A stretch of 39,619 nt of DNA from Parcubacteria group bacterium GW2011_GWA2_49_9 (GTDB taxonomy: Bacteria; Patescibacteriota; Minisyncoccia; Phycocordibacterales; UBA10002), in assembly GCA_001004005.1 (NCBI GenBank), contig LCQF01000008.1, positions 1-39,619 on the forward strand, written 5' to 3'. Under the pieces are notes generated by a model. The model ran no database searches, was not told the DNA's origin, and worked only from the letters and a program-made list of their open reading frames with translations. A program made the translations under genes and the position numbers. Positions within the stretch are counted from its first letter, which is position 1; the number at the start of each line of letters is the position of its first letter. Below, piece by piece: positions 1 through 9,717 of the stretch.

Positions 1-266
1 ATATCCTTAGGATGAATCACCAAGGTAAAGCCGGACTTGAGTGTCGCGGCCGATACGCGTGTCCCATCCCGCATCTCAAAGAAAACAGAACCGCGGTCCC
101 ACAGTTCTTGATTGGGGCGCACGTATTGGCGCTCCGCTTTTTCACGATAGGTGCTTCCCTGCACAATCTGAACGAAATACAGCTTTCCGAGGAGCACCAG
201 TCCTGCCAAAACACAGCATACGCTGATAAAGCGGACGCGAAATAGAAATTGCTGATTGGACTTCAT
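1..266 (-). CDS. ftsI: Penicillin-binding protein / FtsI-like transpeptidase, N-terminal part (truncated by window edge)
   Basis: Minus-strand reading from ATG at 266: MKSNQQFLFRVRFISVCCVLAGLVLLGKLYFVQIVQGSTYREKAERQYVRPNQELWDRGSVFFEMRDGTRVSAATLKSGFTLVIHPKD; TM plus PBP-dimer start, downstream of mraZ/rsmH/ftsL-like. Not in the ORF track because it runs off the window. Confidence 0.8.
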   Translation of the reverse strand, partial: MKSNQQFLFRVRFISVCCVLAGLVLLGKLYFVQIVQGSTYREKAERQYVRPNQELWDRGSVFFEMRDGTRVSAATLKSGFTLVIHPKD

Positions 267-503
267 CGGAGCAAGCGTTGCGTACAGAGGCTAGTTTATT
301 TCGGCTAGCGAGGAGCGCCGCGCAAACTTCTTAGTTTGCATGGCGTCCGAGCGAAGACGAAATATAAGGGGGTAATACCGCTTTTATTTCAATATATTTC
401 GCGGAGCGTATATCACTCTTTATTTCATATTTCAACCGATATACATGGATACAAACAGAAATAAGTTGAAATACTGTTGTATAGAGTAAGCGTCACAAAT
501 GGG

Positions 504-830
504 TCAAATTTCCTTCGCTGTAGCCACCGCGCCGACCTTCTGCGTGGAGATGAATCTGACTGTTTTCACATCCTCAAACCCCTTGGCGTAGGCGACTTTA
601 AGCGTGACTGACTGCTTCAGCGAGAGGTATCGGGATTCAAGTTCCGAGACGTTCGCCCCACGGGAAGAAATTTCCTTTTCCACCTTACCCCAGCGTGCAC
701 CGTTTTCCGATGTCGTATTGAGCAGATACACGTAGAGCGAGGTGGCGAAAAGTACAAAACAAGCGAGTGTCCAAAACACACCTTTGCCGTGCTCTTCTAT
801 CTTTTTTAGGTTTTTCTGTACTGATTTCAT
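504..830 (-). CDS. FtsL/DivIC-like small single-pass membrane protein
   Basis: 108 aa, one TM, dcw position between rsmH and ftsI. Confidence 0.55.
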   Translation of the reverse strand: MKSVQKNLKKIEEHGKGVFWTLACFVLFATSLYVYLLNTTSENGARWGKVEKEISSRGANVSELESRYLSLKQSVTLKVAYAKGFEDVKTVRFISTQKVGAVATAKEI

Positions 831-945
831 AGTATGTATGATGCGAATATTCGAATCGGGAGCGAATCTACGAATAGATTCGAATAAGACAAGTGGCTTT
901 TCTTATTCGCAGTATTCGCATATTCGGAAAATTAGTTGATTCGCA

Positions 946-1878
946 TTATAATTTTTCAATAATTCGGAGCTTGGCACTTCTGGACCGAGGATTTACCTGT
1001 ATTTCTTCCTGCGTCGGTACTATCGGTTTTTTAGTCATGACCTTTCCTTCGCATCTCTGTCCAAGCTCTCTGAAGAAATCTTTCACTACCCTATCTTCCA
1101 TACTATGGAACGAAATAACGGCGATGCGGCCTCCGGGAAGTAGTTTTTCCCATGCCTTGACGAGCCCGTCCTTTAACCCTTGAAACTCGTCGTTCACCGC
1201 GATGCGGAGTGCCTGAAACGTCTTCGTCGCGGGATGAATCTTCCCTTTCCGTTTGACGACCGACTCGACAATCCCCGCAAGCTGGAAAGTCGTGGAGATG
1301 AGCGAATGCTCCCTCGCCTCCACAATCTTCCGCGCTATCCGCCTCGCCTGTTTTTCTTCTCCATAACTTTCAAGGAGCGTCGTAATGGTGTCTTCACTCC
1401 ACTCGTTCACAATAGTCTTGGCGGTAAGTATCGGCTCTTCAATTCTCCCTTTGTAAAAGGGAGCACTGCCGTCCTCGGCAGGAGGGATTTTCTCAAAAGT
1501 CATCTCAAGCGGTTCGTCCCGCATGAAGCTGAAGCCTCTTCCCGATTCCTCAAGCTGGAAACTGGAAAGTCCGAGGTCAAAGAGCGCCCGATTGATACCC
1601 GAAATACCGAGCTCCGCGAGTGCCGTATCAAGATTGCGGTAATTCGTTTGGTAAAAAAGAAACGAGCAACCGCACCCCTCCAATCTCTTTCGGCTTCGCT
1701 CTATCGCGTCCTCATCAGCATCAAGGCAGACAATCGTCCCGCTCCCGATGGCACGGCAGAGTGCTTCACTGTGCCCTCCGCCACCGACCGTCGCATCAAG
1801 AATCACCTCGCCCTTCTTGGCCAAGAGTCCCGCTACCACTTCTTGTAAAAGAACCGGAATATGCATAGTAAGTACCAA
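946..1878 (-). CDS. rsmH: 16S rRNA (cytosine-1402-N4)-methyltransferase RsmH (MraW)
   Basis: MHIPVLLQEVV..., DATVGGGGHSEA, GRGFSF, ISFHSMEDRVVK; contains a repeat-derived in-frame insertion. Confidence 0.95.
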   Translation of the reverse strand: MVLTMHIPVLLQEVVAGLLAKKGEVILDATVGGGGHSEALCRAIGSGTIVCLDADEDAIERSRKRLEGCGCSFLFYQTNYRNLDTALAELGISGINRALFDLGLSSFQLEESGRGFSFMRDEPLEMTFEKIPPAEDGSAPFYKGRIEEPILTAKTIVNEWSEDTITTLLESYGEEKQARRIARKIVEAREHSLISTTFQLAGIVESVVKRKGKIHPATKTFQALRIAVNDEFQGLKDGLVKAWEKLLPGGRIAVISFHSMEDRVVKDFFRELGQRCEGKVMTKKPIVPTQEEIQVNPRSRSAKLRIIEKL

Positions 1879-1967
1879 TCTACGAATGAACGAATACTGC
1901 TAATGCCTACCAATAAGATTCCTCGGATTAGTAAGCATTTGTAGATTAGTAACAATCTGATTAGTAC

Positions 1968-2366
1968 TTACAACACACCAACTTGTCCTAACTTCTCCTC
2001 ACCACCGACCGCAAAACCGACCCGAAATCCCTCCAATCCATCGACGCTCGGGATATCGTCAGTCCGCAGGCGTTCCGCGCGCTCACGAAGGAAATCCGGA
2101 ATCAGCACACGTCCGATGGAATCCACCTCCGCTTCCGTCGCGCCGCCGAGCATATAGCGGTTGAAACTTCGCGTATCCGCCTGAAGCATTGATGACTCGC
2201 CAAGCCGCTGTGAAATCTTTTCCCATTGCTTCAGCGTAAAAACGAACAAACATCCATCCAACCCCGGTGTCACCACCACCTTCTTCCCCATCTCGGTACG
2301 GAACTTCGCAGGCAGAGATAATCTGTTCTTGTCATCTATGGTGTGAATGAATTCGCCGATTAGCAT
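1968..2366 (-). CDS. mraZ: Transcriptional regulator/division protein MraZ
   Basis: MLIGEFIHTIDDKNRLSLPAKFR..., first gene of dcw cluster. Confidence 0.95.
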   Translation of the reverse strand: MLIGEFIHTIDDKNRLSLPAKFRTEMGKKVVVTPGLDGCLFVFTLKQWEKISQRLGESSMLQADTRSFNRYMLGGATEAEVDSIGRVLIPDFLRERAERLRTDDIPSVDGLEGFRVGFAVGGEEKLGQVGVL

Positions 2367-2766
2367 GACTGATTTTTTTAACGAGTCTGCGAGTTTTTAA
2401 AAATCGTCACCCCGTGAAATAAGTCGGCACTTTGGCCGACCCCGCCCTTGGCGGGATTTCACTGGGGTAGTTTCAACTTTTTTCTTATCAAAACCCTCTC
2501 CCGCTGAAATGAACCGAGACTTATCAGTATCGGGAATTCATATTTCTTTCCTTTATAGAAAACTCTGTACGTTCGTTTCTCTATTTTCATTCTTTTCTTT
2601 CGTTAAGGATTAAGGATGTCCTCCAGAGGCGGATTCGTCCTTTGGCGGAAAAGATTAAGGATTTCTTATTCTTCCCACAAAATCCCACTTACCGCATATT
2701 GTATAACACTTTGCCCCACCACATAGCACTGCAACTGTGGATAACAGGGGGATAAGAGGTGCATAA

Positions 2767-2797
2767 CAAAAACGGCACCTAGAGGGTGCTGTTTTTC
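2767..2797 (-). terminator. Rho-independent terminator (possibly bidirectional)
   Basis: aaaaacggcacctagagggtgctgttttt: GC hairpin with A/T tracts on both sides, downstream of the 2823..3476 gene. Confidence 0.65.
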
Positions 2798-2822
2798 TTT
2801 TCTTGTTTAGTCTGTCTATAGA

Positions 2823-3476
2823 CTACCGCTTCAAGTAATCGGCGCATTTCATGCTAGAGCCATCGTCCATCCAAACATCTCCGTTTGGGTTGATCTTGCA
2901 ATTTTCTATCACCCTTCGTTCTACTAGTATATCTTTTCTCATTTCTGGGACAATCTGATACTTGATAAAATAATAGAAGTTTAGGACTGTAATTATTGTA
3001 GCCATGGTCGCCAACCACTGCATTATTAAATTACCACTCCTTTGTTCACTTTCGGTTTTACTGTAAATAAAGAAGAAATTCATCCATACATTAATCCCAT
3101 AATCACTTATCTCTTCAGAAAATGGATCTTTTTGAACTGTCTGTATTTTATCCTCATCAACTTCTGATTTAATTCTCAGCTGGACTTTATGCAAACCGTG
3201 AGCATATGTACCTGAGGTTTCCACCCAAATTTCTTTTTTTTCTCGCGGATTCAGCACATCCAGACAATAACTCTTGGCAACTTCGGCAATAATATTTGGA
3301 CCCCCAGCGGGGCCCCACTTGATTTCACTCACCTGAATTCTTTTGGTGGGATTATTTCCTATGTTTGTGAACCGAAAACCATATTTAAACGGTTCAGACT
3401 GAACAATGTCGCCTTGTAAAAATTGGAAAATTCCTTTCCTACGTGAGATAAACTCTATCTGTATTCTGTGCTGCAT
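2823..3476 (-). CDS. Hypothetical membrane-associated protein
   Basis: 217 aa ORF, one hydrophobic segment; followed by a terminator. Confidence 0.6.
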   Translation of the reverse strand: MQHRIQIEFISRRKGIFQFLQGDIVQSEPFKYGFRFTNIGNNPTKRIQVSEIKWGPAGGPNIIAEVAKSYCLDVLNPREKKEIWVETSGTYAHGLHKVQLRIKSEVDEDKIQTVQKDPFSEEISDYGINVWMNFFFIYSKTESEQRSGNLIMQWLATMATIITVLNFYYFIKYQIVPEMRKDILVERRVIENCKINPNGDVWMDDGSSMKCADYLKR

Positions 3477-3484
3477 GTATATTT

Positions 3485-4957
3485 CTAAAATTCATTCTTC
3501 GGCCTAAGTGTCGGGAAGAAAATAACTTCGCGAATATTTTGTGTATCTGTTAAAAGCATCACGAGTCGTTCAATACCCATACCCACTCCGCCGGCCGGAG
3601 GCATTCCGTATTCAAGCGCTTCTACAAATTCCGCGTCGTTCGGTTGAGCTTCCTTATCCCCTTCTTTACGGTGTGACTCTTCAAGATTGAAACGCTGACT
3701 TTGCTCTTCGGGGTCATTCAGTTCCGAAAAGGCTTTGACAAGTTCCATACCGCCCGCGTAAAACTGAAACGCGTCAACCAGATTTTTATTCGCTTCGTCC
3801 TGTTTGGCGAGTGGAATCATACGGGCAGGATAGGAGATGACGTAGGTCGGCTGAATAAGTTTTGGGCGTACCGTTTTTTTGAACATACTATCCATGATTT
3901 TCTCGGCGGTATCATGTGGCGCGACAGAAACGCCGAGCTGGGCGGCTTTGAGCGCGAGCTCTTCGCGTGTCGCTTTCTCCGGATTTGGAATGAGCGCGTA
4001 TCGCTGAAGCGCTTCCGCATAGGTCAGTACCGTAAATGGCTTGCTGAAATCCACGTCATTTCCTCCGAATGAGAGTGTCTCGCTCCCCTTCACTGCTTTC
4101 ACAAGCGTGCGGAACAGTGTTTCAATAAACGCCCGCTGCTTCGCGGCATCACTGTACGCCTCGTACCATTCAATTGTCGTGAACTCGGGATTATGCGTAA
4201 CATCAATACCCTCGTTGCGAAAACTCCGCCCGATTTCATAAATTTTCGGAAAGCCGCCGATGAGGAGTTTCTTAAGGTCAAGCTCCGGCGCAATGCGAAG
4301 ATACAAGTCAATATCAAGCGCCTTGTGATGTGTCTTGAAGGGTTCCGCGTTCGCTCCGCCGGCAAGCTGTTGCAGCATAGAGGTCTCCACCTCCATAAAT
4401 CCTTCTTTGTCCAACAGTGCACGGAGCGTAGAGAGAACGCGTGAACGGAGCACAAACCGTCCGCGAACTTCTTCATTCATCAACGTATCAAGATAACGCC
4501 TGCGAAAACGCTCTTCCGTGTCGGTAAGACCGTGCCATTTTTCCGGAAGCGGACGAAGACTCTTCGCGAGCATACGCCACTTTTTCACCTGCACTGTCTT
4601 TTCATTTCGCTTCGTAAGAAAAAGCGTACCGGAGACCTCAACGAAATCACCGATATCCACGGTGTCGCTCCAGAGCGTAAATGCCTCGTCGCCCACTTCG
4701 TCTTTTTTGAGGAGTGCCTGAAACTTCCCCGTCCCGTCAAAAAGGTCTGCGAAGGCAAGTCCTCCCTGCCCTCGCATCGCCATGATGCGTCCCGTGAGAT
4801 ACAGTTCTTTTTTCTTCGCGAGTTTATCAAAACTCTCTGATGCTTCCGCTAAGGTTACGTCAGCACGCGCCGAAACGGGATAGGGGTTGACGCCCTTATC
4901 ACGCAAAATCTGTAACTTACTCAAACGGTTTGCTCGGATTTCTTCAAAAGATGACAT
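3485..4957 (-). CDS. lysS: Lysyl-tRNA synthetase class II
   Basis: Class II motifs: RRRYLDTLMN, FRNEGIDVTHNPEFTTIEWYEAY, GMGIERLVMLLT. Confidence 0.97.
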   Translation of the reverse strand: MSSFEEIRANRLSKLQILRDKGVNPYPVSARADVTLAEASESFDKLAKKKELYLTGRIMAMRGQGGLAFADLFDGTGKFQALLKKDEVGDEAFTLWSDTVDIGDFVEVSGTLFLTKRNEKTVQVKKWRMLAKSLRPLPEKWHGLTDTEERFRRRYLDTLMNEEVRGRFVLRSRVLSTLRALLDKEGFMEVETSMLQQLAGGANAEPFKTHHKALDIDLYLRIAPELDLKKLLIGGFPKIYEIGRSFRNEGIDVTHNPEFTTIEWYEAYSDAAKQRAFIETLFRTLVKAVKGSETLSFGGNDVDFSKPFTVLTYAEALQRYALIPNPEKATREELALKAAQLGVSVAPHDTAEKIMDSMFKKTVRPKLIQPTYVISYPARMIPLAKQDEANKNLVDAFQFYAGGMELVKAFSELNDPEEQSQRFNLEESHRKEGDKEAQPNDAEFVEALEYGMPPAGGVGMGIERLVMLLTDTQNIREVIFFPTLRPKNEF

Positions 4958-5107
4958 GTACAGCGTCTCTAATTACCTAATTCACCTAATTATCTAATTT
5001 CTAATAAAATTCCAAATGTCCAACATTAGGAATTTGACCTTTTATTAGGTGTTACTTGTCCCAACGTAGTTTAGGGATTAGAAATTAGACAATTAGAAAT
5101 TACCAAG

Positions 5108-5575
5108 TTATTCTATCTGAATAACTTGGTAGTTCACATTTCCTCCCGGAGTCTTGGCAACAAGGTGTTCGCCTTTTCTCTTGCCGACAAGCGCTTGTCC
5201 GAGCGGTGAATTGATGGAAAGTTTGCGCTTTGAGAGGTCGGCCTCTTCCGAACCGACAATCTTATAGGATACCGGCTCTTTCGCCCCCTCTTTGGTGAGT
5301 GTGACCGTCGAGCCGATGTTCACGGATTCCGTGTGATGCATCTTCATAATAACCGCCGACTGAAGCATCGCCTCCAGTTTCTTAATGCGGTCCTCAATAT
5401 TCGCCTGCAGTTCACGCGCCTCCTGATACTCGGCGTTTTCCGAAAGGTCTCCGAGCGATTTGGCGTACTCAAGACTTTCGGCAACTTCCTTGCGCTTAAC
5501 GGTTCGCAACGTATCCAATTCTTTGGCGAGTTCGTTATATTTCTCTTGCGTGAGGTATTCGGGTGCGTCGGGCAT
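5108..5575 (-). CDS. greA: Transcription elongation factor GreA
   Basis: LTQEKYNELAKELDTLRTVKRKEVAESLEYAKSLGDLSENAEYQEARE...SPLGQALVGKRKGE. Confidence 0.95.
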   Translation of the reverse strand: MPDAPEYLTQEKYNELAKELDTLRTVKRKEVAESLEYAKSLGDLSENAEYQEARELQANIEDRIKKLEAMLQSAVIMKMHHTESVNIGSTVTLTKEGAKEPVSYKIVGSEEADLSKRKLSINSPLGQALVGKRKGEHLVAKTPGGNVNYQVIQIE

Positions 5576-5727
5576 AAGAATAGCTGATAGCTTTTAGCTT
5601 ATAGCTTTTAGCGACCAGTCATTAAAATTAGTTGCTCTATCTTACTGTAAATCGCATAAAAGTCAAAATTGTTTCTCGTCTCGTAAAATTGAGATTACTT
5701 CTTTGAGCGAGTTATCTCAAATATAGC

Positions 5728-5868
5728 AACCCCTTACACTCCTAACATCCCCCTTATCAAAGGGGGTGGACGCATTCTCATGCGCCGGGGGATGTTACAG
5801 AACACCCCTCCTGCCGAAGACGGCAGTGCTCCCCTTGTTAGGGGAGATACAGACGAGTGAGAGGGGTT
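5728..5868. repeat. Composite CCTCC/GGAGG-type palindromic repeat (intergenic)
   Basis: aaccccttacactc...ccccctta tcaa aggggg...gaagacggcagtgctccccttgttaggggag...gagtgagaggggtt; nested inverted repeats. Confidence 0.7.
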
Positions 5869-5932
5869 ACCAAATATATCGTGGTTTCTTCAAATTTTAT
5901 TTTATACGATAATGTACTGGTGTACTTAAACT

Positions 5933-6181
5933 TCATCGGAGGGCGGGGGCATAGCCAGTGTCAGGCATTACCTGCATCACCACCACTTCCTTTTTGCCTG
6001 TCTTCTGCAACACTTCCGAGAGAGTTTCTCCAACCGCCAACAACTTTTTGTAACTAGGAGAAATAGCAACCCACTTGTTTTCATGGGCTTTCTTGAGAAG
6101 TTTTGAATAACCAAGTTGATTTACCATGTTCGTACTATATCCTATTTTCCACTTTACCGCCACCCTACCATTATCTAACAC
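5933..6181 (-). CDS. Small hypothetical protein (DUF5678-like)
   Basis: ENKWVAISPSYKKLLAVGETLSEVLQKTGKKEVVVMQV pattern. Confidence 0.45.
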   Translation of the reverse strand: MLDNGRVAVKWKIGYSTNMVNQLGYSKLLKKAHENKWVAISPSYKKLLAVGETLSEVLQKTGKKEVVVMQVMPDTGYAPALR

Positions 6182-6231
6182 TTTTTTTATTTTAGGGGAA
6201 TTTTGTAGGTCAAAAAACTCGTAGTTTAGCT

Positions 6232-6849
6232 CTACTGCTTGAAAAGTCGGCGTAGGTTAGGGTCTGTAAATTCCTTGACATCTTTATATTCAATCCAGAA
6301 ATCAGTACTTCTACTTTCCCTAACTCTGTTGTGATATAGCCTAGAATATTTTTTGCTGAATATCTCGGCCGCCTTCTTATGCGAAAGGGTAAAAAAGTTT
6401 GTAGTGCCGTGTTTTATCCACGTGTCAACATCAACAAAAACATAAAATAAATTAGAACCATTATCTATATCTATTTCTTTACCTACGATTTGTTTAGAGG
6501 TCTCAGGGTCAACCTCTATTACACAATAGGTCTTTGCTTGCTGTCTCACCCATCTAGGATTTTTGGTTTTATCTTTCACCCTTGTAGCCTTAGCGTTAAG
6601 GTACACGGTCTTCTTACCAAGTGTTAGCGAAATATCCCATCTTTTATTGGCAGAGCCGACATACTGAAATCCATTCGCTGCAAACGAACAAAGTTTAGCC
6701 CCATATGTCTTCAAAAGACGTTCCAGAACTAACAATTCGCCGATAAATCCTCTATCAAACGGCTTGCCGCATAATTTGCTAAATTTTCTGCAGGCGTCTA
6801 GCGTTTTGCGAGTTGAATCCACCCATTTTCTCACTTCTTCTTTTTTCAT
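6232..6849 (-). CDS. Hypothetical protein, possible PD-(D/E)xK nuclease-like fold
   Basis: 205 aa; GFIGELLVLERLLKTYGAKL...KRWDISLTLGKKTVYLNAKATRVK resembles E...D...xAK arrangement. Confidence 0.5.
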   Translation of the reverse strand: MKKEEVRKWVDSTRKTLDACRKFSKLCGKPFDRGFIGELLVLERLLKTYGAKLCSFAANGFQYVGSANKRWDISLTLGKKTVYLNAKATRVKDKTKNPRWVRQQAKTYCVIEVDPETSKQIVGKEIDIDNGSNLFYVFVDVDTWIKHGTTNFFTLSHKKAAEIFSKKYSRLYHNRVRESRSTDFWIEYKDVKEFTDPNLRRLFKQ

Positions 6850-6937
6850 AGATTTGTCATCACATACTACATCTTCATTCCATTTTGTGAAGCGGAATTC
6901 ACCAAAAAACTGCCTCTTCTTCCCTATAAGCTAAAAG

Positions 6938-8556
6938 CTATAAGCTCGGTCTTAGATATTCTGGCGTGTACACGCTCATCCATTCCAGAAGCTCACGCAT
7001 CACGTAGAGTCCGCCGACAGTATTGTCGTGCGGACCGCGCTCCATAATGACCGCGAAAGCGTAACGGGGCTTTTCGTACGGGAAAAAACCGACCACCCAT
7101 GAATTGACAAATTGTTTGCGCGTACCGAGTTCCGCGGTTCCGGTCTTGGCGGACACGGCCACTTGCGGAATGAAAAGCCCCGCGGCGGTACCGCCTTCCG
7201 TAACAGCATCACGCATTCCCTCCCGCACGATTTGAAATGAAGAGGTTTGTATCGGCAATACGCTATAGGCAGGCGGCACGTCTTTTTCTTCCACCAGCCG
7301 CGGTTCAAGCAGTTTCCCCCCATTTGCCACGGCTGCGATGGCGCGGACAACTTGTAGTGGCGTCACCTGAAAACCATACTGCCCGATGGCGGTGTGGTAT
7401 GTGTTACCGAGTCGCCATCCATCGCCGTTGAAATTCGCCTTTTTCCATTCGGGATTGGGAATGACTCCGGCCTCGCCGAACATATCGCTCCCCGGAGGTA
7501 CCGAACCAAATCCGAACATCCGCATGTATTTTTCAATAGTCGCGATACCAAGTCCTTTCTGGTCCTCAAATCCACCTCCGATTTCGTAGAAATAGACGTC
7601 GGAGGACACGGCGAGCGCTCGCCGCATATCCACCGCGCCGTGCGCCTTCCAGTCGTTGAATATTGTCGGCTTTTTCGGGTCAAACGGATTCGGCACGGAG
7701 AGAGAGCCTGTACTCACAATCGTCTTTTCGGGCGAAATGATTTTTTCTTCTCCGTACCATCGGTAAGCGCCTGCGAATCGTATTCGGGAAAACTAGCCAT
7801 TGAAAGTAAGTCCCCGTTCTCTACATCCATAAGTACCGCGGCACCACCCTGAAAGCCACGGTCTTTGGCCAGCTGCTCTATAAATCCGTAGAGCTTGTCC
7901 TGCAGCCGCGCGTCAATCGTGAGCGTCACACTCTCGCCATCCCTAGGGGGTTTGAGCACACTCTCAGACTGTACCTTGCCGTGCGCGTCGGTCTCCACGA
8001 TTTTGAGGCCATGCTGAGGAGTGATGTATTCGTTGTAATATTTTTCCACGCCGTCGCGGCCTTCAAAATCCACTTTGTAATAAAACCCCGCCTTGTCCTT
8101 GGTTGGATACTTTAAAAATCCGAGAATATGCGAGAGTCCCGCCTGGTCCAGATACTTCCGCTTTGAAAATTCCGGTTCATCGGTATCAATGATATTCCAC
8201 GCGAGAAACGTCCCTCTTTTGTCGTAGAGGACACCGCGTGAACCGAAGATGAGTGTGTGGCGCAGCCGATTCTGCGCGCTCTGCTTCGCGTACGTTCCGC
8301 CGTCTTGCACCTGTAGCGTATAGGTCTTTCCAAGAAGAAGCAGGAGTATGAGCGTAAAGACAACCCCGACACTCCAGATGATACGCCGTGAAATGGGGCG
8401 CTCCAAGCGCCCTTCAAACTGGTGGCGGTCAAACGCGGGAAGATTCCGCGAGTCAAGAAAAATCTGGTCGGGGTCTATTTCGCGCACCGGCGGATGCGGG
8501 TGCCGTATCTTGTGTAAGAAACGAGTGATAAATCGGAACATAAAGTTAATTATCAA
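6938..8556 (-). pseudogene. mrdA: Penicillin-binding protein 2 (MrdA) split into two ORFs (7714..8556 and 6938..7717)
   Basis: 5' ORF has TM and PBP-dimer domain up to MASFPEYDSQALTDGT; 3' ORF resumes after an unread GEEKIISPEKTI with VSTGSLSVPNPFDPKKPTIFNDWKAHG...SAKTGTAELGT; the SxxK segment between them is absent. Confidence 0.85.
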
Positions 8557-8638
8557 TTATCAATTTACAATTTTCAATCAAATTACAATTCCTTAATCTT
8601 CCGGCTTTTTGAAGATTGGAAATTGAGACTTGAAAATT

Positions 8639-8893
8639 CTATACGCGCATTCTCTTCTTCACGAAGGTGAATAGCACTGAAAGAAATACGGCTCCGAGCG
8701 ACAACACAAATTGAAAATCAAAGAAACGAGGAAGCGGAGCACCGTAGAGGAGGTCAGAGAAAAGCGCAATGAGCATGAATTCAACATACTTCTCAAATAC
8801 GAAAAAAAGCACAGCGGCAGAAAGTAAGACAAGCCACCACGGAAGGAGCGCGGCCATACCGATAAGCAAGAGGTCGGCAAGAAGTCGTATCAT
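8639..8893 (-). CDS. mreD: MreD-like small membrane protein
   Basis: 84 aa, multiple hydrophobic segments, between mreC and PBP2. Confidence 0.55.
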   Translation of the reverse strand: MIRLLADLLLIGMAALLPWWLVLLSAAVLFFVFEKYVEFMLIALFSDLLYGAPLPRFFDFQFVLSLGAVFLSVLFTFVKKRMRV

Positions 8894-9717
8894 AGATTAT
8901 TTCCGGATGATAGCTCAACGTCCACGACGCGAAGTGAACCGATAGAGAGTGGGTTCTTGAAACGGATAACCTGGAACGAATCGGTAACACTGCTTTCAAT
9001 CGCTTCAACGGTCGCGAACGCGAGGGGATTAAGGCCGGGCATCGTGACGCCATCTCCAACCTCTATCGTGATTTCTTTCGGTATCGTCGCTTTGAACGCG
9101 CCGCCCCCTTCCCCCACCGCCTCCGCGGGAATAACACCGCCGGCGTGCAGAATAGTAACAGGTGTTTTCTTCCCCGCGGTGGAAAAAAACTCAACAAGTG
9201 ATGTATACGTATACGTTTTACTCACTACGCCGAGCAATGTGGAACCCGAAAGAACGGAATTACCCACGGTAACACCATCGGCTGTGCCAATATCAACAAT
9301 CGCGGTGTCATAAGGCGACCGCGGTGGAGTCGCGAGAAGTGCCCCGATGATGCGAATACCTTTCCGCTCGGTACGGCCCGCGGCTTCTTTCAGTATCCGG
9401 TTTTCTTCAGCCAAAAGGTCGCGGTCCGTAAGCAACCGGTGGGCATCCTGAAGCTCGGAGGTAAGCCGCTCCACGTCACGAGCGAGCTTGTCTTTGGATG
9501 AAAAGAAATATAAAAGCGCGTGCGTCTCATCGGAAAGGAATCGCCCCGCGCTCCAGAAAGGGAGCGCGACACGCGACGCGAGAGCGCCAAGCAACGTTGG
9601 AAAGTAAAAATGAAACACAAAAAGAGCCGCGATGAAAAAGAGCGGCACACCGAGCACCGCGAAGCGTCCTTTTGCTTTCACATTACGAATGAGGCGGTAA
9701 TTCATCTTCGTTCTCAA
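8890..9717 (-). CDS. mreC: Rod shape-determining protein MreC
   Basis: N-terminal TM, coiled coil, beta-domain (GADGVTVGNSVLSGSTLLGVVSK-like), next to mreB. Confidence 0.9.
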   Translation of the reverse strand: MRTKMNYRLIRNVKAKGRFAVLGVPLFFIAALFVFHFYFPTLLGALASRVALPFWSAGRFLSDETHALLYFFSSKDKLARDVERLTSELQDAHRLLTDRDLLAEENRILKEAAGRTERKGIRIIGALLATPPRSPYDTAIVDIGTADGVTVGNSVLSGSTLLGVVSKTYTYTSLVEFFSTAGKKTPVTILHAGGVIPAEAVGEGGGAFKATIPKEITIEVGDGVTMPGLNPLAFATVEAIESSVTDSFQVIRFKNPLSIGSLRVVDVELSSGNNL

